Source: Effrenium voratum (lineage: Eukaryota; Sar; Dinophyceae; Suessiales; Symbiodiniaceae). From it: 64,000 nt of DNA. The position numbers and the translations under genes are program-made. The notes under the pieces were generated by a model that saw only the letters and a list, made by a program, of their open reading frames with translations, did not search any database and was not told where the DNA came from. Below are positions 1-40,064 of this stretch, one piece after another; position 1 is the first letter of the stretch; the number at the start of each line of letters is the position of its first letter. The stretch lies in the NCBI GenBank assembly GCA_963377175.1, contig CAUJNA010000515.1, positions 112,001-176,000 of the forward strand. Direction: 5' to 3'.

Positions 1-360
1 ACGCTGTTCGGGCGGGTTTCCTATTTGTGTGCTGCAGTCACATTGGGTTTATTGACAAACACAGGGAATGGCGACAGTCATTGCAGCATAGCTCGTAGCT
101 CAGTTCAGAAGGCAAGCCCACACCCATCTTTCAGGGGGTGTTGCTTAGGTTGACGCCGGCCAAAGGAAACCCAAAGAACCATTCCAAGCTTTTCCTTGTG
201 ATTTTCATTGAACGGGGTTCCCTATTTTGAGACAGACCCGGCTTTACAAAAGTGTTCAAGCCATAGCTTAACCAAGGGGTTCAATCGCCCAACCCGGGAT
301 TGTTGACTCTTTTTTCCGTGCACCCGGGCTGGCTCTGCAGCCAACAAAAACCGCCTCGAG
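1..360. other. Left-edge non-coding stretch
   Basis: No convincing coding exon is visible. It holds one copy of a dispersed motif (217-239, TTCCCTATTTTGAGACAGAC followed by CC) that recurs in other introns. It is probably intron or 5' flank of gene A. Confidence 0.4.
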
Positions 361-23035
<22,675 letters not shown>

Positions 23036-23041
23036 GCTTTG

Positions 23042-24695
23042 GGCCGCTCTGGTGCGCCCTGTTGCTTCTCGCAGCTTCGGCAGCTGCCGTTTGCTTCCTA
23101 TCATTTTTTTGGAAGACCTGGGGTTTCCCTTCAACGCGGGTCAGCCCGGTGCAAGACGAAAGCCCCTGGACTTGCCCCAAACCCAAGCCAAGTCTGCGCA
23201 GATGCTCCGGACGTGGGAGTGTCAGCCCCACAGCCAATGACGAGGATGCACAGCAAACCCCAAAAAACACGCAAGAGAACGCCTACAACAAACACTCACA
23301 ATCAACAAATTGGACTCAGAATGAGCTCTGACAAGGAGCACGAAGAACGCTGATGAACAACGAACAACATCACAGCGCAGAGGGGCGAACGAAGGGCCGT
23401 CTTGGGTCGCCTGAACCGCATAGGTTTTCTTGGAGGCAAAGAGCTTTGATATCATTCTGAATTTGCGGTGTCCCTCATGGAAAACTGCCACAGAGAGCTG
23501 TTGTATTTTACGGACCTTTGCGCAATCTGTTTGGGTCGTTGAGAAAGCCTGTGTCGGTCGTAGTGGCTGATCATCACAAGAACCGCCGGTTTATGAGAGT
23601 GGCACCACACATGCAGCGTAGAAAAATGCAAGGCCATGGCTGTGTGTGCAAAACCCTTCCGCACAGGTGGCTTGGTCGTCAGTGAACCAAGCTCAATGTG
23701 GAAAGGGATGCGTTGAAAAGAATCCCCAGTGTCAAGCAGAGCCAAGCGTGCCTAGCACAGATCGGGGCATTCTAGGGTTCCTTGGCTTTTCGAAAAGGAC
23801 ATGAAGCATTCCAGCATTCCTTTTAAGTAGCACAGCAGAAAACCATCCAGAGATGACTGGTCACAGTGTGCTTCAGCGAGCTGCCGATGCCGCCCTCGGC
23901 GCGCGCAGCGGCCACGCGGCCACGCGGCCCCAAAGGGGGCCGCCTGCCTGGAGCCCCAGGGCCCTCCTCGCTTGGTGGCCGGAGTCAGAGGGGTCACTCT
24001 GCGGGAAGGACATGTGGAGAGCTTCCACGTTTTATTTTTTCGTTTTTACCCAGCCAGATAACACACGGACGAACAAGAATGGGGTCGATTAGGGCATGGT
24101 CACCAACGTTTCGGCGTCTAGACAACTTTGGCATCGAGGCATGGCAGGAGGGTTACGAATCGAACCCAAGAGCTGAGATCCAGAAGAACCCACTCAGCTA
24201 CATGCCAGGAACCGCCATTGGTGTCATCCGGCCAATTGGACGGGTGTGGTTCCTCGAGGGTACTGACACCTTTTTTTTGGAAGCGAAGAAGAAGCCAAAG
24301 GTGGGACTCCCTCTTCTGAGACAAACCCAGTTGGGAGTCAACGCCTTAACAAATCCGTGTTTGAGCCCGTGGGCAGTGGTGAAAACCTCTGAAGTTCCTG
24401 TGGACCCTTTGAGGCCGGGACTACTTGTAGAGCTTGCAACTGAAGCAGGTCCTACAGACTTGCCAAAATCGGAACCCAAAAAGCTCGGAACTCATCAGCC
24501 AAACTATCTCTAGGCCTCACCTTTTGAAGCACAGGCTTCTTCATGTCCCTTTAGGAGCTCACCCTGTTCTTGTGAGCCTTCATTCACATGCCCTCTTGAA
24601 GGCAGGCGTTTGCCCTTGTCAGGCAAGACGGAAGGTTGTGCAACATGCGAACCGGAGATCCGGCACGAGAACCGTCCCACAGATTTTGGAGCGCC
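23042..24695 (+). other. Spacer between gene A and the BiP array
   Basis: No certain exon. A GC-rich segment near 23870-23960 is open in two + frames and could be the last gene A exon. Position 24306-24328 carries a copy of the dispersed TTCCCT..TGAGACAAACCC motif. Confidence 0.4.
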
Positions 24696-25401
24696 ATGTC
24701 GAGAGCGGCGTTTCTCGCCGTCCTGGTGGCGACAGCAGGCCTCGCGGCAGCCAAGGACTGGGCACGGCTTCACACACACGCATGGGTCCCTATGTTTCCC
24801 TTTTTGGTGGTTGTAAACATCACGTTTCTGGCCCATTTCAGGTGAGTGTCCCTTGCTAGGGGTACTGTTTAAGAGGAAATATAGGGAATCCTGTTCGAAT
24901 GGGGATCCGGAAACTGGGGGCTGCTTCAAAATGGAGATGGCAGTTGAAGGATGAAGGATTCAGAAGGCATGGCGTAGTTGGTGAGTGCCGCATCGTATCA
25001 GCATGCTCCATAGAAAAGCATGGCCCCAAAGGATGATGAGAAGAAGATCGACGGCCCCGTGATCGGAATTGACCTCGGGACTACCTATTCTTGCGTTGGC
25101 ATTTACAAGAATGGGCGGGTAGAAATCATCCCGAATGATCAAGGCACGGCAATTTGCCAGAACATTTTCAGAGTGTGGTGTGTCCTGCATTGCCACCACT
25201 AGGGACAACAAGGAAAGCTATGTTTGTTTCTGTCTTAACTGTGTGAGTGAGAGTGTGAGTTTGATTGTGATTGTGTTGTGGTTGTGATTGTGTCAGGGCA
25301 TGTGCACATGCATGTGCCTGTCCTGTGCATGTGCATGTGCGTGTGCGTGTGCGTGTGCGTGTGCGTGTGCGTGTGCATGTGTGTGTGTGTGTGTGTGTGG
25401 G

Positions 25402-25473
<72 letters not shown>

Positions 25474-26544
25474 TGCGTGTCAGTGGAGAGTCTGCTTCAG
25501 TGTGTGTGTGTGTGTGTGTGTGTGCGTGTCCGCTTGTTGTTGAGTATGCTTGCAAACATTTGCCATGAAGGCAACCGCATCACACCGTCCTACGTCGCCT
25601 TCACTGATGATGAGCGATTGATCGGGGAGGCTGCAAAGAATCAGGCCACCATCAATCCCACCCAGACCCTTTTCGACGTGAAGCGTCTGATTGGGCGCCG
25701 CTTTAAGGACTCCACAGTGCAGAAGGACATCAAGCTGCTGCCCTACAAGATTGTGGACAAGAACAGCAAGCCCATGATTAGCGTGAAGGTGAAGGGTGAA
25801 GAGAAGGTGATGGCTCCTGAGGAGGTCTCCTCCATGGTGCTTACCAAGATGAAGGACTGGACACTTCACGTTTGCATGTAGTCGCGCATCAAGGCAGCGA
25901 TTGCTATGAATTCACAGTTTCTGAAGCATGTTTGTTGTGTCCTGGTGCTGGTACCGCAAACGTCAGGAGACCGCTGAGAACTATCTGGGAAAGGAGGTGA
26001 AGCATGCAGTGGTCACTGTCCCAGCATACTTCAACGACGCTCAGCGTCAGTCCACCAAGGATGCAGGCACAATCTCAGGTATGAATGTGCTGCGAATCAT
26101 CAACGAGCCCACTGCGGCTGCCATTGCTTATGGCCTTGACAAGAAGACCGAGAAGAACATCCTGGTCTACGACCTTGGCGGTGGCACCTTCGATGTGTCC
26201 CTCCTGACCATCGACAATGGCGTGTTCGAGGTGGTTGCCACCAACGGTGATACGCACTTGGGTGGTGAGGACTTCGATCAGCGAGTCATGCAGCACTTCA
26301 TGAAGATCTTCCAGAAGAAGCATGGCAAGGACATGTCTGTGGACAAGCGCTCCATCCAGAAGCTGCGGCGCGAGGTGGAGAAGACAAAGCGCGCATTGAG
26401 CTCCACGCACCAGGCGCGACTGGAGATTGAGGCCCTCTATGATGGCGTCGACTTCTCCGAGACTCTTACCCGCGCGCGCTTCGAGGCCAGGCTTGTCGAC
26501 TGGAAATGCTTAGTAATGAGGTGGATGCTGGGCACTTAGCTTGA

Positions 26545-26594
<50 letters not shown>

Positions 26595-26853
26595 CTTTCA
26601 GAGCGTGGGCCGGTGAATGCATATGTGTGTGTGTGTGTTATGTGTGGTGTGTGTGTGCTGTGTGTGTTTGTGCTGTGTGTGTGTGCTGTGTGTGTTGTGT
26701 GTGCGTGCTGTTTGTTTGTTTGTTTGTTTGTTTGTTTGTTTGTTTGTTTGTTTGCTTGCTTGCTTGTTTGTTTGGTTGGTTGGTTGGTTGTTGTCTTTTT
26801 GGTTGGTTGGTTGGTTTGTTCGTTTGTTTTTGCGTGTTTGCTTGCCTGCCTGG

Positions 26854-26884
<31 letters not shown>

Positions 26885-27396
26885 CTTGCCTGCCATGTTT
26901 TCTCGGTCTGTCTCATAGGCGGTGCAGTCCGCCTGCGCTGGCCGCAAACATTGCTTTGCGAAGCTGTGAAGCCAATCCTGGTGAAACAGGGTAGGGTGTG
27001 ACAGAGCGGGTGGCCCGCTTCGTGAACCTTGCATCGCGCACCTTGCATTGGGGCTTTGCTTGGGGCTGACCTGCTGCTTTGCAGGTCCCCCCCGCTTGTG
27101 CCCTTGTCCATTGGAAAAGGGAGCACACGCTGCGCAGTTATGCAACGTTGTCTTTGTCTTTTTCATTTGTCTTTGCGCGTTTCTGTCTGTCTCTGCTTGT
27201 GGCTGTATGCGTTCCTGTGTCTGTTTGCGTCTCTCCGTGTCTGTCTTTTCTTGTCTGTGCTTGTTTCTATTTCTGCGTCTGGCATGGGGTGTTGGATGCT
27301 GAAGCTTAATTGCCAAGTCTGCATTTTGAATGTCTTACCAGTGACGCAGTTGCCTTCTTGCTTGTGGCAGCGGGGTCTTGATTGTTTCTTTGTTTG

Positions 27397-27484
<88 letters not shown>

Positions 27485-27631
27485 TGCCTGCCCGCCCGCC
27501 CGCCCGCCCGCGCGCACGCCCGCCTGCCTGCCTGCCTTCTCGCTTCTTTTCCTTTTGGTTCCTTTGTTTGTTTGTTTGTTTGTTGGTTGGTTTGCTGGTT
27601 TGTAGTTTGTTTGTTTTTGCGTGTTTGCTTG

Positions 27632-27703
<72 letters not shown>

Positions 27704-29277
27704 CTTGCCTGCCTGCTTGCCTGCCTGCCCCTGCCTGCCCCTGCCTGCCCCTGCCTGCTCGCCGGCTCGCTTGCTCGCCAGTTTGCGAGTTTGCCTGTTT
27801 GTCTTTGCCCGTTTGTTCGTTCGTTTGTTTGTTTGTTTGCGTGGATCAAGTCACGCGGCAGGAGCTGAACAACGATCTCTTCAAGAACACTCTTGGCCCC
27901 GTGAAGCAGGTGCTGGAGGATTCTGGTCTCAAGAAGAACCAGGTCGACGAGATCGTGCTTGTTGGCGGCTCCACACGCATTCCCAAGGTGCAGCAGCTCA
28001 TCAAGGACAGTCACTTGGGTTATCCAGCTGAATGTTGGCATGTTGCCGGACTTCAGATTAGGAGGAGACACTGAGAAGCGAGAGAGAGAGGGAGAGAGAG
28101 AGAGAGAGAAAGAGAGAGAAAGAGAGAGAAAGAGAGAGAAAGAGCCGCGCAGGATTTCTTTAACGGCAAGGAGCCGAACCGCGGGATCAACCCGGATGAG
28201 GCCGTGGCCTACGGTGCAGCTGTGCAGGCCGGCATCCTGAGCGGTGAGGGTGGGCAAGACCTGCTGCTGTTGGACGTGACACCTCTGACTCTGGGCATCG
28301 AGACCGTGGGCGGTGTCATGACCAAGCTGATCTCCCGAAACACTGTGATCCCCACCAAGAAGTCGCAGGTGTTCTCCACTTACCAGGACAACCAGCCGGC
28401 AGTGAACATCCAGGTCTACGAGGGCGAGCGCCCCATGACCAAGGACAACCATCTTCTGGGCAAGTTTGAGCTTGGCGGAATCCCTCCTGCTCCTCGTGGT
28501 CAGCCCCAGATTGAGGCGGGATTTGAAGGTATGTGAAGCGCCAGGTGAGGTTTTTGCCATGGTTTTGCGAATCTTGTTCGGAGAGGAGGTGTGTAGGGAT
28601 AGCAGACGGATTGCATGGAAAGAGAGAACCACCTCATGGCTCTAGTCTGACAAACTGAAGCCACTTTCTCAGGTGACGTTCGAGATCGACAGCAACGGCC
28701 ACACGTCTTTGATTAGAAAGCACATGTTTTTGCGTCAAGCAAGATGTGTGTTTTGCCGGACTGAGTTGGGCAGAAGATCAAGGTTCCAGTTGCAACAGCT
28801 TGCAGCTATTGAGGCATCCTGAACGTGGGCGCAGAGGACAAGGGCACGGGCAAGAGCGAGAAGATCACGATCACCAACGACAAGGGCCGCTTGACAGAGG
28901 AGCAGATTGAGAAGATGATTAGGGAAGCCGAGGAGTTTGCGGACGAGGACAAGAAGGTGAAGGAGCGTGTCGATGCCAAGAACGCCTTCGATGGCTACGT
29001 GCATTCGATGCGATCAGCAACAGAGGGCAGCGGAGACAACAAGGGCCTGAGCGAGAAGATGGACTCGGACGAGAAGGAGAAGATCCTGGATGCGCTGAAG
29101 GACGGTCAGTCCTGGTTGGATTCCAACCCAGAGGCTGATGCGGAGGAGATCAAGGAGAAGCACAAGGAGATCGAGGGTATTTGCGCCCCCATCGTGTCAA
29201 AGTACTATGGCGGTGGTGGCGGCGGTGGTGCCGGTGGTGCAGATGAGGACGAGGAGGAAGCCCATGATGAGCTGTGA
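24696..29277 (+). CDS. BiP: BiP copy 1 (ER Hsp70 chaperone), 8 exons, extra intron
   Basis: ATP-driven chaperone of the ER lumen that binds unfolded clients. Exons: 24696-24755, 25032-25143, 25571-25854, 25967-26485, 27862-28005, 28153-28515, 28673-28697, 28814-29277, giving 656 codons plus stop. The predicted signal peptide is [19 protein letters not shown]. Hsp70 signatures are present: IDLGTTYS (exon 2), [14 protein letters not shown] (exon 4) and [15 protein letters not shown] (exon 5). The C-terminus is Gly-rich, then acidic, ending AHDEL (HDEL ER-retrieval signal). Length is normal for BiP. Donors are GC or GA, never GT, and every acceptor is AG|G. Unlike copies 2-4, an intron (24756-25031) splits the signal-peptide codons from the ATPase domain. 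An in-frame ATG at 25020 just before exon 2 could give a form without signal peptide (MAPKDDEKK). Confidence 0.95.
24756..25031 (+). other. Copy-1-specific intron with in-frame ATG before its acceptor
   Basis: Inferred because copies 2-4 read straight through AAG GAT GAT GAG. The donor is GA (AAG|gactgg) and the acceptor is CCAAAG|GAT. Its first bases (gactgggcac) resemble the start of BiP intron 2 in copies 1 and 4 (gactggacac, gactggacat). Confidence 0.75.
25236..25535 (+). repeat. TG/TGCG microsatellite, intron 1 of BiP copy 1
   Basis: GTGAGT and TTGATTGTGATTG units pass into (GTGTGC)n, (TGCG)n and (TG)n. The left part (about 25240-25315) is almost the same as the start of copy 4 intron 1. 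Confidence 0.95.
26545..26905 (+). repeat. TG, TTTG, TTGG and TGCC repeats, intron 3 of BiP copy 1
   Basis: Adjacent arrays of different short units: (TG)n at 26548-26592, (TTTG)n near 26707-26755, (TTGG)n, then (TGCC)n to about 26895. Confidence 0.95.
27385..27845 (+). repeat. TTGC/CCTG/TTTG tetranucleotide arrays, intron 3 of BiP copy 1
   Basis: (TTGC)n at about 27395-27483, (CCCG)n, (TTTG)n, then a long (CCTG)n at about 27628-27760. The tract ends about 15 bases before exon 5. Copies 2-4 have much shorter third introns without these arrays. Confidence 0.95.
28080..28145 (+). repeat. (GA)n purine tract, intron 4 of BiP copy 1
   Basis: GAGAGA/GAAAGA repeat next to the acceptor. Every BiP copy has one here, with different length. 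Confidence 0.95.
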
Positions 29278-29703
29278 ATTAACCATATGACTTCAAGGAT
29301 CCGACGAGCCGAAAGGCTTTAGTTAGAAGAGTGTGCACAAGAGTGCATTTCGCTTGAGCTGTGCAGTCCACGGACTGATGCTCGATGGCAAGAGACCGGC
29401 TACAAAGCCAGAGACGGGGTCCGGGCTGAAGGTGTGCTGCCTTTGCCCCCGAAAGACCGCCAAAAGCGCTTCGCCAGTGGGGGGTGGGGCCTGAACTGCA
29501 AGGAGCGTTGAGTAGCATTCGCTGTTCATGTGCTGCGTGTTCTTTTTCTCTCTTGCGGGGGCTCTTTTCATGGTGTTTGACATTTGCAAACAGTGTTTGA
29601 GACGAAGTAAGTGGCCCCGGCTGAATGTGCGCCTTGGATCAAGCATTGAATCCACAGTGGGCCAGTTTTGTCACCTGTGCTCCAAAGGTGAGTTTTGATA
29701 GGC
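29278..29703 (+). promoter_or_regulatory. Spacer between BiP copies 1 and 2, with conserved block before the ATG
   Basis: A 426-bp spacer. Its last 42 bases (29662-29703, CCAGTTTTGTCACC ... GAGTTTTGATAGGC) recur immediately before the ATG of copies 3 and 4. It may hold a promoter and/or a spliced-leader acceptor. The TTTTG motifs fit the TTTT-type elements reported upstream of dinoflagellate genes. The role is inference. Confidence 0.45.
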
Positions 29704-34871
<5,168 letters not shown>

Positions 34872-36012
34872 TTCTCCTTCTCTTTGGCACCATACCGTCT
34901 CACCTTGAAGTAGTATTAGGTCTGCCGATCAAGCATCATTCAGCTTGACCGACCCCGTGGGCTGCGCAAGGATGGAGCATGTAGCCGTGTAGTGGGTTCG
35001 GCAAAGGAATCAGCCTCACAGTGGAAGAGACCGGCTTTACGGAGCCTCAAAAAACGGTTGGCAGAGGCCAAAGGCCTTTTGCCTGAAGCACACCCGTATC
35101 AAATGTTGCTGCCGCTCCGAGTTATTTGAGATTTGGCTGTGGGTCAAAACCAATGGTACCATTTGGGGTAGGTGCACCACCCATTTTAGTCTATTTTAGT
35201 GGGGATTGGGATGTTCACTGGGGGTACGATTTGGATTTTGGCCCATGGCCATTTCAGTGCCTGGGACGATTAGATTCTCAGTTCTCGGCACCGGTCGACT
35301 TGGGATGACCTTTCGGGAGCGAGGGAACGAAACCTTTCCGGAGCTTAGTACAAGGAAACCTTGAAACAAATCAACGCTCCCGCAGCCGCCCAATCATTGT
35401 TTGGTCTTGTTTCGCATTTTTTTGTGGGTAGAGGGGTTGCTGATGTTGGGGAGGAGCTGACAACCAGGAAGCGACAACTTGAATTCAGCATTCTGCCACA
35501 TTCAGCTGAAGGGGTCCGTAGGATCAAGATGCAAAACCGCTTCCTTCACATAGGCTGTGCTGCAAAATGCGTACTTGGGCCCCATGTCTGAGCAACACAG
35601 GACATGTCTTGTGGATATCTGCAGATTCGAAGAATGAATTCGGGTCACTGCAAGGTGCTGGCTTATAACTTCCAGCCTTCTTGGCTGATCTTTGGTGGTC
35701 GGCAGGTCCAAGCCTGTCAATCAAGCCACAAAAGCTGAAACTGGGCATGCTTGCCCTTGGTCATTGTCGATGTACTAGAAGCCTATTTTCTTGCCTCACT
35801 TCATGGTTCAAACTTGTTGATCTACCTCGACCTTTCTCCCCCGGTGCTAGATTTAGGGTGCCTTTTGGCTTGATCAAGGATGCTAGATAAATTGAACGCT
35901 GGTCGAGGGTGTTCAGACTTGAGTCTTTGAGGCTTGTGCCCGTTACGGCGCCGGGATCAAGAATCAGCCGCCAGTTTTGTCACCAGTAGCGCATAGGCGA
36001 GTTTTGGTAGCC
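34872..36012 (+). promoter_or_regulatory. Spacer between BiP copies 2 and 3
   Basis: A 1,141-bp spacer. It includes a block at 35049-35090 (AAAACGGTTGGCAG, then GGCCAAAGGCC) that recurs at 39615-39655 after copy 3. It also has a partial TIR element (35135 on) and the 42-base pre-ATG block (35971-36012). Confidence 0.45.
35135..35215 (+). mobile_element. TIR element copy 5, partial or diverged
   Basis: Left terminus GGCTGTGGGTCAAAACCA followed by GGTACC and CCCATTTTAGT. The right terminus is not clear. It lies between genes. Confidence 0.5.
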
Positions 36013-36464
36013 ATGTGGCGAGCAGGTGTGCTCGCCGTCCTGGTGGCGACAGCCAGTCTTGCGGCCGCCAAGGATGATGAGAAGAAGATCGACGGCCCCG
36101 TGATCGGCATTGACCTTGGGACTACCTATTCTTGCGTTGGCATTTACAAGAATGGGCGGGTAGAGATCATCCCGAACGATCAAGGCCCGGCAAGACCATT
36201 TTTTGCCTTTGCAGGTATGTCCTGCATTGCCAGCGCTAGGGACAAAAAGGAAAGCTATGTTTGTTTCTGTCTCAAGTCCACACATATATAGGTGTGTTTT
36301 TGTGTGAGGGAGAGTGTGAGTTTGATTGTGATTGTGTTGTGATTGTGATTGTGTCAGCGCATGTGCACGTGCACGTGCCTGTCCTGTGCATGTGCATGTG
36401 CAGGTGCATGCGTGTGTGCGCGCCATGCGTGTCAGTCCATGTGTGTCTGAGAGAGAGTGTGCTT

Positions 36465-36501
<37 letters not shown>

Positions 36502-37931
36502 TTGTTGAGTATGCTTGCAAACATTTGCCATGAAGGCAACCGCATCACACCGTCTTACGTCGCCTTCACTGATGATGAGCGATTGATCGGGGAGGCTGCA
36601 AAGAATCAGGCCACCATCAATCCCACCCAGACCCTTTTCGACGTGAAGCGTTTGATTGGGCGCCGCTTTAAGGACTCCACAGTGCAGAAGGACATCAAGC
36701 TGCTGCCCTACAAGATCGTGGACAAGAACAGCAAGCCCATGATTAGCGTGAAGGTGAAGGGTGAAGAGAAAGTGATGGCTCCTGAGGAGGTCTCCTCCAT
36801 GGTGCTCACCAAGATGAAGGACTTGACAAGAGTCATGCATCGAGGCAGCCATCGCTATGAATTCACAGTTTATGAAGCAGGTTTGTTGTGTCCTGGTGTT
36901 GGTACCGCAAACGTCAGGAGACCGCTGAGAACTATCTGGGAAAGGAGGTGAAGCATGCAGTGGTCACCGTGCCAGCATACTTCAACGATGCTCAGCGTCA
37001 GTCCACCAAGGATGCAGGCACAATCTCAGGTATGAATGTGCTGCGAATCATCAACGAGCCCACTGCGGCTGCCATTGCCTATGGCCTTGACAAGAAGACC
37101 GAGAAGAACATCCTGGTCTACGACCTTGGCGGTGGCACCTTCGATGTGTCCCTCCTGACCATCGACAATGGCGTGTTCGAGGTGGTTGCCACCAACGGTG
37201 ACACGCACTTGGGTGGTGAGGACTTCGATCAGCGAGTCATGCAGCACTTCATGAAGATCTTCCAGAAAAAGCATGGCAAGGACATGTCTGTGGACAAGCG
37301 CTCCATCCAGAAGCTGCGGCGTGAGGTGGAGAAGACAAAGCGCGCATTGAGCTCCACGCACCAGGCGCGACTGGAGATCGAGGCCCTTTATGATGGTGTC
37401 GACTTCTCCGAGACGCTGACCCGCGCGCGTTTCGAGGCGAGGGTTTGTCAGTGAGAAACGCTTACGGCTTTGGTGGATTCGCGGCTCTGGGATTTCTCTT
37501 TGTCTCTGTGTGTGTGGGTGTGTTTCCTTTTTTGGTTTTTGTTCTGTGTTGTGTGTGTGGACTCTAGGATTGTGTCCTTTTTTGGCAGTTGACACGTTGA
37601 TATGTTGGCCATGCGCCGTCTTACCACGTGCCACTGAACCTCTTGCTGGTGGCAGCCAGGATTGTTTGCTTGAACAGAGAATGTGGCGTCGAGTCGTGCG
37701 GTAGGAGCTGAACAACGATCTCTTCAAGAACACTCTTGGCCCCGTGAAGCAGGTGTTGGAGGATTCTGGTCTCAAGAAGAACCAGGTCGACGAGATCGTG
37801 CTTGTTGGCGGCTCCACACGCATTCCCAAGGTGCAGCAGCTCATCAAGGACAGTCACTTGGGGTCTCCAGCTGAATGTTGGCATGTAGCTGTGCTTCAGA
37901 TTCAGGCGAGAGACTGAGACGCGAGAGAGAG

Positions 37932-37974
<43 letters not shown>

Positions 37975-38175
37975 GAAAGACAGAAAGAGAAAGAGAGAGA
38001 GAGAGGGAGACAGAACGAGAAAGAGAGAGAGAGAGAGAGACAGAAAGAGAAAGAGAGAGAGAGCGACTGAGAGAGAGAGAGACAGAAAGAGAGAGAGAGA
38101 GAGAGGAAGAAAGACAGAAAGAGAAAGAGAGAGACAGAAAGAGAAAGAGAGAGAGAGAGCGACTGAGAGAGAGAG

Positions 38176-38207
<32 letters not shown>

Positions 38208-39452
38208 GAAGAAAGACAGAAAGAGAAAGAGAGAGACAGAAAGAGAAAGAGAGAGACAGAAAGAGAAAGAGAGAGAGAGAGAGACGGAAGAGAAAGAGAG
38301 AGAGAGAGAGAGAGAGCTGCGCAGGATTTCTTCAACGGCAAGGAACCGAACCGCGGGATCAACCCGGATGAGGCCGTGGCCTACGGTGCAGCTGTGCAGG
38401 CCGGCATCCTGAGCGGTGAGGGTGGGCAAGACCTGCTGCTGTTGGACGTGACACCGCTGACTCTGGGCATCGAGACCGTGGGCGGTGTCATGACCAAGTT
38501 GATCTCCCGAAACACTGTGATCCCCACCAAGAAGTCGCAGGTGTTCTCCACTTACCAGGACAACCAGCCGGCAGTGAACATCCAGGTCTACGAGGGTGAG
38601 CGCCCCATGACCAAGGACAACCATCTTCTGGGCAAGTTCGAGCTTGGCGGAATCCCTCCTGCTCCTCGTGGTCAGCCCCAGATCGAGGCGGGATTTGAAG
38701 ATATGTGAAGCGCCAGGTGAGGCTTTTGCCATGGTTGGGAATCTTGTTGGGAGAGAGGAGGTGTGTTCGGATAGCAGACGATCGCGTTTGCATGGAAAGA
38801 GAATCACGGCTTGGCTCTAGTCTGACAAGCTGAAGCCCGTTTCTCAGGTGACGTTCGAGATCGACAGCAACGGCCACACGTCTTTGATTAGGACCACATT
38901 TGTTTGCGTCAAGCAAGATGTGTGTTTTGCCGGACTGAGTTGGGCGGAAGATCAAGGTTTCAACTTGCTAGAGCTAGCAGTATTCGAGGCATCCTGAACG
39001 TGGGCGCAGAGGACAAGGGCACAGGCAAGAGCGAGAAGATCACGATCACCAACGACAAGGGCCGCTTGACAGAGGAGCAGATTGAGAAGATGATTAGGGA
39101 AGCCGAGGAGTTTGCGGACGAGGACAAGAAGGTGAAGGAGCGTGTCGATGCCAAGAACGCCTTCGACGGCTACGTGCACTCGATGCGATCAGCAACAGAG
39201 GGCAGCGGAGACAACAAGGGCCTGAGCGAGAAGATGGACTCGGACGAGAAGGAGAAGATCCTGGATGCGCTGAAGGATGGTCAGTCCTGGTTGGATTCCA
39301 ACCCAGAGGCTGATGCAGAGGAGATCAAGGAGAAGCACAAGGAGATCGAGGGTATTTGCGCCCCCATCGTGTCAAAGTACTATGGCGGTGGCGGCGGCGG
39401 TGGTGCCGGTGGTGCAGATGAGGATGAGGAGGAAGCCCATGATGAGCTTTAA
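36013..39452 (+). CDS. BiP: BiP copy 3 (ER Hsp70 chaperone), 7 exons
   Basis: Exons: 36013-36184, 36536-36819, 36918-37436, 37705-37848, 38325-38687, 38848-38872, 38989-39452, giving 656 codons. The signal peptide is [19 protein letters not shown]; the remainder matches the other copies, ending AHDEL. This is the most compact copy except for intron 4, whose purine tract is the longest of the four. Introns 5 and 6 are almost identical to those of copy 4, which suggests recent duplication or gene conversion. Donors: GC, GA, GC, GA, GC, GC. The third acceptor is CGGTAG|GAG, as in copy 4, against CGGCAG|GAG in copies 1 and 2. Confidence 0.95.
36340..36508 (+). repeat. TG-rich repeat, intron 1 of BiP copy 3
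   Basis: A shorter relative of the TG tract in copies 1 and 4, including GTGCATGTGCATGTGC and (TG)n. Confidence 0.9.
37917..38318 (+). repeat. (GA)n purine tract with internal duplications, intron 4 of BiP copy 3
   Basis: About 400 bases of GAGAGA/CAGAAAGAGAAA units with larger repeated blocks (GAGCGACTGAGAGAGA twice). It ends next to the acceptor. Confidence 0.95.
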
Positions 39453-40064
39453 TTCGCCTGTGGCTGTTCCACCACCTTTCCTTTGGCTGTGCTTCTTATT
39501 ACACCTTGGTTTCTTTTTTCCATGTCGGTAAACTTGAATCACGTTTGAGAATGCAGCCAACTTATTTCGTTAGTGAAAATCTTCTGCAGAAGAGACTGGC
39601 CCGATCTAGGGCTGCAAAAACGGTTGGCAGGGGCCAAAGGCCTGCTGTCTGAAGCGCGACACACACAAACGTGCTGAGTGCAGCAGTGCTTTGCGTACCA
39701 TACATCTCCCATCCCTGACACCAAGCCTATCGACATAGATTGACTCTCAGAGATGTTCTTCCGTACGTTGCAGGGTGGTACGTGAGCAAGTTTGTTGGCC
39801 CAGCGCCAACCAACACCAACCAAAAGCAGCGCATGTGTATCACCTTTGCCTTTCTCGGGTTATCATTTCCCCATTGACCAAGTGGACCCAACAAAGTGGA
39901 CCAGTGGATGCAAGTTAGCCAATGGATGCACCTTTGGTGTCTCCTCCCATGGGTTTTCAATTCAGGTGCAAGGTGCAAGTGGGCCGTGGAAGCTACTAAA
40001 TCCCATATGTGTGTGCGTCAGCCCAGTTTTGCCACCTGGAGTGCATAGGTGAGTTTTGATAGCC
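39453..40064 (+). promoter_or_regulatory. Spacer between BiP copies 3 and 4
   Basis: A 612-bp spacer with the AAAACGGTTGGCAG block (39615-39655) and the 42-base block before the ATG (40023-40064). Confidence 0.45.

Noticed and set aside
25271..25560. CRISPR-like or regularly spaced array
   Set aside because: The repeats are contiguous microsatellites with no spacers, and the organism is eukaryotic.
27163..28632. Long minus-strand frames antisense to the BiP exons (also 41591-43147, 37902-38807, 36026-36852 and others)
   Set aside because: Hsp70 genes are known for long antisense open frames caused by codon bias. These cross introns and microsatellites and show no protein signature.
36005..36032. 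Possible spliced-leader relic before BiP copy 3 (GGTAGCCATGTGGC resembles part of the dinoflagellate leader)
   Set aside because: Only a partial match with mismatches. The same bases encode the start codon and signal peptide, and the upstream leader bases are absent.
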